Of a stretch of 11,145 bases of DNA, positions 1-5,457 are shown piece after piece; within the stretch, counting starts at the first letter, position 1, and each line of letters starts with the position of its first letter. The notes beneath the pieces were generated by a model. That model worked only from the letters and a program-made list of their open reading frames with translations. It was not told the DNA's origin and made no database searches. Origin of the DNA: Tannerella sp. GTDB lineage: Bacteria; Bacteroidota; Bacteroidia; Bacteroidales; Tannerellaceae. The DNA is taken from assembly GCA_031277235.1 (NCBI GenBank), contig JAITMT010000014.1:1-11145 (forward strand), given 5' to 3'. Made by a program: the position numbers and the translations under genes.

Positions 1-549
1 ATCTTCAACAAGCGAAATTGACAATACGCTCCGTCCATTTACGGAAATTTCCTGAGTTGCGTGTCCCAGGAAGGAAATCTGCAATACGGCGTCATCGCTG
101 ACATTCAAGGCAAAATCGCCATCCATGCCCGTTGTGATTCCATTGCTCGTACCTTTTTCAATAACGCTTGCGCCGATTACCGGCTCGCCTGCGGCGTCAG
201 TTACCGTTCCCGTTACGGTTTTCTTTTGGGGCGCTTCTGCAAAAGCGCCTTTCCGGTTCAAAATAATCTGCTTGTCGTTCATGGAATAATCAATGTCCGT
301 GCGGGCAAACACCTTGTTCAACACGGATTTGATATCTTCATCCTGAACGGAAACAGATATTTTTTGAGTTACATCGACCATTTTCTTGTTGTACAGAAAA
401 CGGTAGTCGCTACTGTCTTCTATTTTATTGATCACGTCTTCGATGGAAATATTGTTTTCCCGAAGCGTTATCTGCGCCGAGAGCAGGCTACCCGTCCCGA
501 CACATACAAAAAGAAGGCACATCTTTAGAAATAAATGATTGAAATTCAT
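1..549 (-). CDS. SusC/RagA-family TonB-dependent outer membrane receptor, N-terminal part (gene runs off the window)
   Basis: The open frame runs from an ATG at 549 to the window edge without a stop, giving the first 183 residues of a protein expected to be about 1000 residues. Residues 1-26 look like a signal peptide ending LLSAQ. Residues about 28-98 read as an STN (secretin/TonB short N-terminal) domain, the part that in signalling receptors contacts a FecR-type anti-sigma factor. Residues about 112-183 are a carboxypeptidase-D-regulatory-like beta domain (TVTGTVTDAAGEPVIGASV, then GDF). This order is typical of SusC/RagA proteins that import glycan or peptide fragments across the outer membrane. 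The TonB box, plug and barrel lie outside the window. The upstream sigma and FecR genes on the same strand fit the STN domain. An internal ATG at residue 10 is an alternative start and would also give a signal peptide. The substrate cannot be read from this fragment. Confidence 0.9.
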   Translation of the reverse strand, partial: MNFNHLFLKMCLLFVCVGTGSLLSAQITLRENNISIEDVINKIEDSSDYRFLYNKKMVDVTQKISVSVQDEDIKSVLNKVFARTDIDYSMNDKQIILNRKGAFAEAPQKKTVTGTVTDAAGEPVIGASVIEKGTSNGITTGMDGDFALNVSDDAVLQISFLGHATQEISVNGRSVLSISLVED

Positions 550-654
550 TCTCGTACTACATTTTAAAAGGTTTATTAAAATTTTTATCTCACTATGAGA
601 AAGACGAATCACAAACGTTTTTCCACAGTCGGAAATGAAAATTTTTTCAAAAAA

Positions 655-686
655 TTTGGAAATGTAACTGTGTGCAGTTACTTTTG
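655..686 (+). promoter_or_regulatory. Bacteroidetes-type promoter reading rightward
   Basis: TTTG at 655-658 and TACTTTTG at 679-686 are separated by 20 bp. This matches the phylum's housekeeping pattern of a TTTG box, 19-21 bp, then TAnnTTTG. The predicted start is near 692, immediately before a stem-loop. The only rightward gene downstream is the hicB-like gene about 250 bp away, so the transcript would carry the whole palindromic element in its leader or would be a separate small RNA. The match is visible in the sequence; activity is inferred. Confidence 0.6.
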
Positions 687-693
687 TGCAAAG

Positions 694-739
694 AAACCAC
701 TTTAAACGATATCTATAACAGGCTGTTTAACTGTGGTTT
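694..739 (+). other. Stem-loop at the predicted transcript start
   Basis: AAACCAC (694-700) pairs with GTGGTTT (733-739), and TTAAAC (702-707) pairs with GTTTAA (725-730). A 1-nt/2-nt internal loop separates the two helices and the terminal loop is 17 nt. The stem starts one or two bases after the predicted start of the promoter at 655-686, so the 5' end of that transcript would be base-paired. It could protect the 5' end, regulate, or be part of a small RNA. Pairing is seen directly; the role is unknown. Confidence 0.4.
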
Positions 740-750
740 AATTAATGAAA

Positions 751-912
751 AAAATCCCGTAGGGATTTTCGCTCGGTAGAAATACATGTAATCACGTCTC
801 AAACTGCAAGCCGTAGGTTTGCAACCATATTAAACAAGGTCGCATTCCTGACGGAATGCCTTCGAGATGTGTGTTATTCCTTCTACCGAGCGATGCAATC
901 CTAACGGATTGC
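751..912. repeat. Compound palindromic element: four short hairpins around a 13-bp inverted repeat
   Basis: A 13-bp perfect inverted repeat (TCGCTCGGTAGAA at 769-781, TTCTACCGAGCGA at 881-893) encloses two hairpins and is flanked outside by two more. Hairpin 1 is 751-769 (8-bp stem, GTA loop). Hairpin 2 is 805-823 (8 bp with one G-T wobble, GTA loop). Hairpin 3 is 842-859 (7 bp, TGAC loop). Hairpin 4 is 895-912 (7 bp, TAAC loop). All share a CC-loop-GG top while the lower stem bases differ but stay complementary. Hairpins 1 and 2 read CCTACGG on the minus strand, and hairpins 3 and 4 read CCTRACGG on the plus strand, so the element is roughly symmetric about its centre. No ORF lies in it. It resembles a REP/BIME-like or MITE-like mobile palindrome, or a multi-branched structured RNA. 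I cannot name its family. Confidence 0.75.
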
Positions 913-942
913 CGGACTTGATGTATAGAATATCATAAAAAT

Positions 943-1284
943 ATGGGATATCTGAAGTATAAAAATTACATGGGAAGCGTGGAATACAGCGAAGAGGATG
1001 ATTGCCTGTGCGGAAAAGTCTTGGGAATGACCAGAGACAGCATCACCTACGAAGGCAAGACGATTGATGAATTGAAAGCCGATTTTGAAGCCGGAATAGA
1101 CAGTTATCTGGAGGGTTGCGAAGAAATGGGCATTATTCCCCGCAAAGGATACAACGGCATTTTTAACGTCCGGATACCGACAGACATTCATTGCCGCGTA
1201 GCGATACTGGCAGAAGAAACGGGCATGAGTATCAACGCCATTGTCCGGGAATCTATCGAAAGACGCTTGGAAACGCTCTCTTAA
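943..1284 (+). CDS. HicB-family antitoxin-like protein, no HicA partner seen
   Basis: A 113-residue protein. Residues about 3-64 show the HicB partial RNase-H-like fold pattern (YKNYMGSVEYSEEDDCLCGK, then VLGM, ITYEGKTIDELKADFE). Residues about 73-113 form a ribbon-helix-helix DNA-binding segment (FNVRIP, then GMSINAIVRESIERRLE). HicB proteins neutralise HicA RNase toxins and repress their own operon. HicA normally sits next to HicB, but the upstream 390 bp hold only repeats and hairpins, and the next genes are on the other strand, so this copy looks orphaned. It could be a stand-alone regulator or a relic. The start was chosen because homologues begin with a few residues before the YKxYxGSVEY motif. 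The gene is convergent with the anti-sigma gene, and the two stop codons overlap by 4 bp (TTAA, 1281-1284). Confidence 0.85.
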   Translation: MGYLKYKNYMGSVEYSEEDDCLCGKVLGMTRDSITYEGKTIDELKADFEAGIDSYLEGCEEMGIIPRKGYNGIFNVRIPTDIHCRVAILAEETGMSINAIVRESIERRLETLS

Positions 1285-2318
1285 TTCCTCCGCCAGCGCA
1301 CTTCAATACGCTGTTTTTCAAAAACATTGTTCGGTTTGATGCGGTTGTTGTAAACGAATTGAATGGGGGCGGTCATTTCGAGCAGGCGCAGGATTTCATC
1401 GAGCGATTCCTGCCGGAACGTGGCGCGGTAAATGGCGTTGGCAATGTCAGGCTCGCGCACGATAAATTCGATGTTGTACACCTGTTCCAACTGTTTGAAA
1501 ACCGCCGACAGCGGGTCGTCGCGCAGGATCATCACGCCGTCTTTCCATGAATACCATTTGTAAAGTCCGTCGTTGGTCGGGTTGATTTGTTGGATTTCGC
1601 TCCGGTCGGTTCGACTGTTGTAGGCAATCCGCTCGTTCACAGTCATTTGAACGGGATTGTTATTGCCGAAAGCAACGTTAATCACGCCGTCCACCATCGT
1701 AACGGCGGTGATGGAATCCGAATCGTAAGAGGCTATGTTAAAGGCTGTTCCGGTGGCTTGTAGCGTCATTTGCCCGGTTTTCACGGTGAACGGATTTTTC
1801 TTGTCGGATTTCACTTCAAAATAACCTTCGCCGTGCAGTTCGACTTCGCGGTTGGCGCTTGTGAAATGGAGGGGATATTTCAGCGAACTGCCGCCGTTGA
1901 GCCACACTTTCGAGCCGTCGGGCAGATTCATCGCCGAATACATTCCGTAGGGAACGGTCGTTTCCTGATATGTTGTTTCCGTGTAGTTAATATCCTTATT
2001 GTTAAATAAATACAGCGAATACAGCAGAAGGGGAATCACCAGAATCGCCGCCGCGCGCTGCCAGAATTGCAGGGTTTGGCGGAAAAACGACTTTTTCCCG
2101 ATTTTGGCAAACAACTGTTTTTCAGCCTTTTCAACATTTATTTCTGCGGGATTGAACGCCGGATGAGCGCCTTGCCAGATATTGACGGTTTCGTTGAACG
2201 CACGGCGATTTTCGGGCGCAGACGTTATCCACACCTTCAATTCCTGCAAATCTGACACCGTAGCATTACCGTTCAAATAGTTGAACAGCAGGCGATTGAT
2301 ATTTTCGTTACTTTCCAT
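1281..2318 (-). CDS. FecR-family anti-sigma factor with C-terminal DUF4974-like domain
   Basis: A 345-residue inner-membrane protein. The cytoplasmic N-terminal part (about 1-85) would hold the sigma factor. A single membrane segment follows (about 87-106, AAAILVIPLLLYSLYLF). The periplasmic FecR domain spans about 122-216 (VPYGMYSAMNLPDGSKVWLN, then VELHGEGYFEV, then ATGTAFNI). Residues about 262-345 match the DUF4974/STN-like domain usual in Bacteroidetes FecR proteins (DDPLSAVFKQLEQVYNIEF). In this family the periplasmic end contacts the STN domain of a SusC-like receptor and transmits ligand occupancy to the sigma factor. It is encoded 53 bp after the sigma gene on the same strand, and the partial receptor at the left edge is the likely partner. 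Length and domain order are normal. Confidence 0.92.
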   Translation of the reverse strand: MESNENINRLLFNYLNGNATVSDLQELKVWITSAPENRRAFNETVNIWQGAHPAFNPAEINVEKAEKQLFAKIGKKSFFRQTLQFWQRAAAILVIPLLLYSLYLFNNKDINYTETTYQETTVPYGMYSAMNLPDGSKVWLNGGSSLKYPLHFTSANREVELHGEGYFEVKSDKKNPFTVKTGQMTLQATGTAFNIASYDSDSITAVTMVDGVINVAFGNNNPVQMTVNERIAYNSRTDRSEIQQINPTNDGLYKWYSWKDGVMILRDDPLSAVFKQLEQVYNIEFIVREPDIANAIYRATFRQESLDEILRLLEMTAPIQFVYNNRIKPNNVFEKQRIEVRWRRN

Positions 2319-2371
2319 TTTCTCTTTTCTGATTTAAAGACGATTCAACAACGTTTTTCCCCATATCTGTT

Positions 2372-2923
2372 TCACAAAAAAATGTACAAAAAATCCTTCA
2401 AATATTTCCGCAGCAGTTCGATGGCTTTGCCGATGCGCTCCTCGACGGTGCGTTGCGAGACATTCAGTTTTTCCGCTATTTCCCTGTATTTTAGCCCTTT
2501 GAACCGGTTCATTTCAAACGATTCGCGATATTGGGGCGGAATTTTTTCCAGCGCCTCCTTCAAATGGCGTTGCAGGTCGGAATAGAGGATATAATTTTCC
2601 GTATCCATATATTCCTGTAAATGAGAATATTGAACGTATTCTTCGTGTTCCCTGACCACGTTTTTATGCTTGATTTCGTCGAGACAGGCGTTCTGCACGG
2701 ATTTCAACAGGTAGGATTTCAGCGAAGTCTTGATAACCAGCGCTTCGCGGTCTTCCCACACTTTCAGAAAAACCTGTTGCACAATGTCTTCGCAAGTATC
2801 CTTGTCGGCGAGAAAAGTGCCGCCAAACAGCACCAAATCCCTGTAATACCGTTTGAAAAGCAGGGAAAAAGCCGCCTTGTTTCCCTGCCTCAATTCGCCG
2901 AGCAAAAAGACTTCGTCAATCAT
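2372..2923 (-). CDS. ECF RNA polymerase sigma factor, Bacteroidetes SusC/FecR-associated type
   Basis: A 183-residue sigma-70 of the ECF group. Region 2 spans about 20-88 (LLFKRYYRDLVLFGG, then CEDIVQQVFLKVWEDRE, core and -10 binding). Region 4 spans about 118-172 (LEKIPPQYRESFEMNRFKGL, then the helix-turn-helix YREIAEKLNVSQRTVEERI). There is no region 3, as expected. It is expected to be held by the FecR-like protein encoded next and, once released, to transcribe the receptor operon. The start is 5 bp after the aspartate kinase stop codon, with no clear Shine-Dalgarno sequence. That spacing implies read-through from the kinase gene, which is unusual for this sigma type. The target promoter cannot be identified from the window. 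Confidence 0.92.
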   Translation of the reverse strand: MIDEVFLLGELRQGNKAAFSLLFKRYYRDLVLFGGTFLADKDTCEDIVQQVFLKVWEDREALVIKTSLKSYLLKSVQNACLDEIKHKNVVREHEEYVQYSHLQEYMDTENYILYSDLQRHLKEALEKIPPQYRESFEMNRFKGLKYREIAEKLNVSQRTVEERIGKAIELLRKYLKDFLYIFL

Positions 2924-2928
2924 CGTAA

Positions 2929-4185
2929 CTATTTCACGCTCATCAGGAAACGGGCGATTCTGCGCGTACTTTGCGACAGGAGAATTTTCCTGCCTTTCGT
3001 GTATTTTTCAATGACGTCGTCCGTTTTGCCGCGTATGGTCAAAAGTTCCAGATTATCATTGTATTTCACCTTGAAATCATTCGACAGTTCGTCCATCGCC
3101 GTCCACAGATAGCGCGTATTATCCACACATACAGAGATACTTACGGCAGAACTTTGAATCGCCGAAATCTTCAGGCGGTGTTTGTTCATCACCGCAAATA
3201 CTTTTAGCAGACTTTCTTCCAGAACAAACGAAAAATCGAGCGGTAACAGACTGATTAATATCTGGTTGGTTCTCAAAATAAGCACGGGCACATGGATGGG
3301 CGAAGCCGTCGAACTTTTGATGACCGAGCCGGTTTCCACCGGCGTGGAAAACGGTCTCACATACAGCGGAATATTCTTGTTTTCAAGCGGTTTGATGGTT
3401 TTCGGATGGATAATCTGCGCGCCGCTGTACGCCAGTTCCACCGCGTCCTTGTACGTCAGTTCGGGAATCAGCACAGTATCAGGGAATAAACGCGGGTCGG
3501 CGTTCAAAATTCCCGGCACGTCCTTCCAAATCGAAACGCTGTCGGCATTCAACAGGTTGCCCACCACCGCCGCCGTATAGTCCGAGCCTTCGCGACCGAG
3601 CGTCGTAGGGCTGCCCTTCATATTCGCGCCGATAAATCCCTGACCGATGTAAATATTTGACTCCGAAAAGTTTACGGCTGCCTTCAGTTTTTTTTGCGAT
3701 TCGTTCATATTCACGTTCGCTTCGCGGAAATTACTGTCGGTGATGAGTAACTTTCTCATATCAAGCCACTTGTTTGCAATACCTTTTTTGTTGAGGTAAG
3801 CCGAAACAATGGACGTCGATATAATCTCGCCATAGGAAACGATTCGGTCGTACCAACTGTCATAATCATCACCTATACCGTTCAGTATCAACTGTTCCAA
3901 CTCGTAAAACAGCGGATCGGACATTTTACTCGCTTCTTCCTCTGTATCAAAGAGTTCCCGGCAAATATCCAGGTGATAGTTCTCCACCTCGTTCAATTTG
4001 TCCACCGCCGCCTTTTTGTCGGCTTTCATGAAATTTTCGAGCACCGCCTCCATCGCATTGGTCGTCTTTCCCATTGCCGAAACGACGATGAAAAGTGGCT
4101 CTTTCACGCCCGAAACGATGGACGCAATGTTTTTAATCCCTTCCGCAGAACGCACCGACGCCCCGCCAAACTTGTAAACAATCAT
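2929..4185 (-). CDS. lysC: Aspartate kinase (monofunctional)
   Basis: A 418-residue cytoplasmic enzyme that phosphorylates aspartate to 4-phosphoaspartate (EC 2.7.2.4), the first step towards lysine/diaminopimelate, threonine and methionine. The amino-acid-kinase fold is clear: KFGGAS at 5-10, TTLGREGSDYTAA at 194-206, KDVPGI at 221-226 and DPR at 230-232. Residues about 305-418 would be the regulatory ACT-domain region, which is only weakly ACT-like by eye (DFSFVLEESLLKVFAVM, ISAIQSSAVSISVCVDN). No homoserine dehydrogenase domain is fused. The start is the only ATG that precedes KFGG closely. Downstream, the sigma gene follows after 5 bp; upstream, a repeat-rich 143-bp gap separates it from trxB on the same strand. 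No promoter was recognised in that gap. The symbol is by family; feedback specificity (lysine or threonine) is not readable. Confidence 0.93.
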   Translation of the reverse strand: MIVYKFGGASVRSAEGIKNIASIVSGVKEPLFIVVSAMGKTTNAMEAVLENFMKADKKAAVDKLNEVENYHLDICRELFDTEEEASKMSDPLFYELEQLILNGIGDDYDSWYDRIVSYGEIISTSIVSAYLNKKGIANKWLDMRKLLITDSNFREANVNMNESQKKLKAAVNFSESNIYIGQGFIGANMKGSPTTLGREGSDYTAAVVGNLLNADSVSIWKDVPGILNADPRLFPDTVLIPELTYKDAVELAYSGAQIIHPKTIKPLENKNIPLYVRPFSTPVETGSVIKSSTASPIHVPVLILRTNQILISLLPLDFSFVLEESLLKVFAVMNKHRLKISAIQSSAVSISVCVDNTRYLWTAMDELSNDFKVKYNDNLELLTIRGKTDDVIEKYTKGRKILLSQSTRRIARFLMSVK

Positions 4186-4207
4186 AATTTTTTATTAATT
4201 TTTTAAC

Positions 4208-4272
4208 CTCTCCCCCTGCCCCTCCCCACAAGGGAGGGGAGAGTTCCCCTCCTTCGGAGGGGTTAGGGGAGG
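4208..4272. repeat. GC-rich palindromic intergenic repeat
   Basis: Two adjacent hairpins: CCCCTCCC (4219-4226) with GGGAGGGG (4232-4239), loop CACAA; and CCCCTCC (4246-4252) with GGAGGGG (4256-4262), loop TTC. CTCTCCCC (4208-4215) can also pair with GGGGAGAG (4236-4243), competing with the first hairpin. The strong C-rich/G-rich asymmetry differs sharply from the AT-rich flanks. From memory, similar CCCCTCC-TTC-GGAGGGG blocks recur between genes in many Bacteroidetes. It lies between trxB and lysC on their strand and could slow or stop transcription, but there is no adjacent T-run. Confidence 0.65.
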
Positions 4273-4328
4273 CTTTGAACTTTAAATCTTAAACTTTGAA
4301 CCTTAAACCTCAAACTTTAAACCCCCAA
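4273..4328. repeat. Degenerate heptamer tandem repeat, copy A
   Basis: Seven contiguous 7-bp units fill 4273-4321 exactly. Examples are CTTTGAA (4273 and 4294), CTTTAAA (4280 and 4315) and CCTCAAA (4308); the consensus is about CYTYRAA. A degenerate eighth unit, CCCCCAA, runs to 4328. The tract abuts the trxB stop codon (complement of 4329-4331) and the GC-rich palindrome on its other side. A very similar seven-unit tract lies at 7604-7652. Confidence 0.8.
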
Positions 4329-5273
4329 TTATCCCAGCGAGAGGAATTTCTCCGCCTCCATCGCCGCCTTGCAACCGCTGCCCGCCGCCGTAATCGCCTG
4401 ACGGTAATCGGAATCCGCTACGTCTCCCGCCGCAAATACGCCCGGAATATTCGTCTTTGGACTGCCTTTTTCCGGCGTGGCAATATAGCCGTTTTCGTTC
4501 ACAGTGATCTGATTTTTAAATATTTTCGTATTCGGCGTATGACCGATGGCAAGGAAAAATCCGTCTATGGGCAAATCGTATTTTTCCTCATCCGTTTCGC
4601 CCGCCCGTTTGACGAGGTGAACGCCTTCCACGCCGTTGTCTCCAAACAAACCGACCGCGTTATGTTCAAATAAAACACTGATTTTCGGATTGTTAGACAC
4701 TCTTTCCTGCATGATTTGCGAAGCGCGGAGATACGGTTTCCGGACAATCATGTACACCTGTTTGGCGAGCCCGGCGAGGTACGTCGCCTCTTCGCAGGCA
4801 GTATCGCCGCCACCCACAACGGCAACCGTTTTGTTCCGGTAAAAGAAGCCGTCGCACGTGGCGCACGCCGAAACGCCCTGACCGGCATATTTTTGTTCGT
4901 CTGCCAGTCCGAGATATTTTGCCGTGGCGCCCGTGGCTATGATAACCGTCTCAGCCTCAATGATTTTATCGCCGTCAATTGTGATTTTGAACGGTCTCGC
5001 CGACAAATCCGCCTCCGTAGCGATGCCGCTCCTCACGTCGGCGCCGAAGCGAAGCGCCTGTTTCTTAAAGTCTTCCATCATCTGGATACCGTCAACGCCA
5101 TCGGGATAACCGGGGAAATTGTCAATGACGGTCGTCGTCGTAAGTTGCCCGCCGGGCTGAATTCCTTCGTAAACAACCGGATTCAAATTCGCGCGCGAAG
5201 CATAGATAGCAGCCGTATAACCTGCTGGACCTGAACCTATTATCAGGCATTTAGTTTTTTCTACATTTTCCAT
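4329..5273 (-). CDS. trxB: Thioredoxin-disulfide reductase
   Basis: A 314-residue flavoenzyme that reduces thioredoxin with NADPH (EC 1.8.1.9). The FAD-binding motif GSGPAG is at 13-18. The redox-active CATC disulfide is at 137-140, within the NADPH domain as in low-molecular-weight TrxR. The NADPH dinucleotide motif GGGDTA is at 154-159, and the C-terminal FAD motif GDVADSDYRQA starts near 283. Length is normal. The usual HRRxxxR NADPH-phosphate motif reads VRKPYLR (177-183): the basic residues are kept but the His is not. The gene is transcribed divergently from metG, with its own promoter 30 bp upstream of the start (5303-5334). The adjacent repeats lie just after its stop. Confidence 0.96.
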   Translation of the reverse strand: MENVEKTKCLIIGSGPAGYTAAIYASRANLNPVVYEGIQPGGQLTTTTVIDNFPGYPDGVDGIQMMEDFKKQALRFGADVRSGIATEADLSARPFKITIDGDKIIEAETVIIATGATAKYLGLADEQKYAGQGVSACATCDGFFYRNKTVAVVGGGDTACEEATYLAGLAKQVYMIVRKPYLRASQIMQERVSNNPKISVLFEHNAVGLFGDNGVEGVHLVKRAGETDEEKYDLPIDGFFLAIGHTPNTKIFKNQITVNENGYIATPEKGSPKTNIPGVFAAGDVADSDYRQAITAAGSGCKAAMEAEKFLSLG

Positions 5274-5302
5274 TGTTGTAAATTATTTCTGTTTTGACGC
5301 GA

Positions 5303-5334
5303 CAAATTTACGGAAATTCTCTGAACCTTTCAAG
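5303..5334 (-). promoter_or_regulatory. Promoter of trxB
   Basis: On the minus strand TAAATTTG (complement of 5303-5310) matches TAnnTTTG. CTTG (complement of 5331-5334) lies 20 bp upstream as a TTG-core -33 box. The predicted start near 5297 gives a leader of about 24 nt before the trxB ATG. Confidence 0.6.
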
Positions 5335-5344
5335 AATAACTTTG

Positions 5345-5352
5345 TATCTTTG
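5345..5352 (+). promoter_or_regulatory. Possible upstream -7 box for a metG leader
   Basis: TATCTTTG fits TAnnTTTG on the plus strand, but no good TTTG lies 19-21 bp upstream. If active, transcription would begin near 5359, 12 bp before the mini-ORF at 5371, and continue into metG. It could be an extra metG promoter or a chance match. Confidence 0.35.
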
Positions 5353-5370
5353 CGGAAAAACGATGTTGAT

Positions 5371-5424
5371 ATGCCGGTTGAATCTGTAACTTGTATGATA
5401 AATATGATGAAGAAAATCAAATAA
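5371..5424 (+). CDS. Possible 17-codon Met-rich leader peptide upstream of metG
   Basis: An ATG at 5371 opens a 17-codon frame ending in TAA at 5422-5424, peptide MPVESVTCMINMMKKIK, with Met codons at positions 1, 9, 12 and 13. It lies between two TAnnTTTG boxes and 33 bp before metG. Met codons in a leader of the methionyl-tRNA synthetase gene would suit translation-coupled sensing of charged tRNA-Met. I see no alternative terminator/antiterminator hairpins to support attenuation, and a frame this short can arise by chance. Confidence 0.2.
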   Translation: MPVESVTCMINMMKKIK

Positions 5425-5430
5425 TTTTCT

Positions 5431-5438
5431 TACATTTG
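5431..5438 (+). promoter_or_regulatory. Promoter (-7 box) of metG
   Basis: TACATTTG, followed by CAGTC, closely fits the Bacteroidetes -7 element. The predicted start near 5445 gives a leader of only about 13 nt before the metG ATG at 5458. No convincing -33 TTTG lies 19-21 bp upstream. Confidence 0.5.
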
Positions 5439-5457
5439 CAGTCTTAAAGCATTGTAA

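Noticed and set aside
61..528. 155-residue plus-strand open frame
   Set aside because: It is the antisense shadow of the SusC-like N-terminus, whose signal peptide, STN and CarboxypepD-like domains are clear on the minus strand.
612..619. Minus-strand AACGTTTG as a susC promoter -7 box
   Set aside because: The first base deviates from TAnnTTTG and no TTTG lies 19-21 bp upstream. A receptor of this kind is more likely read by the ECF sigma factor, whose site I cannot identify.
751..912. CRISPR array
   Set aside because: The hairpins differ in sequence, spacing is uneven, and no repeated unit of 25-40 bp with unique spacers or cas genes is present.
687..942. A hicA toxin gene expected next to hicB
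   Set aside because: No open frame of suitable length and no HicA-like residues appear on the plus strand; the stretch is filled by hairpins.
4273..4328. Heptamer tract as a coding repeat
   Set aside because: A 7-bp period shifts the reading frame at every unit, and the tract lies outside both adjacent genes.
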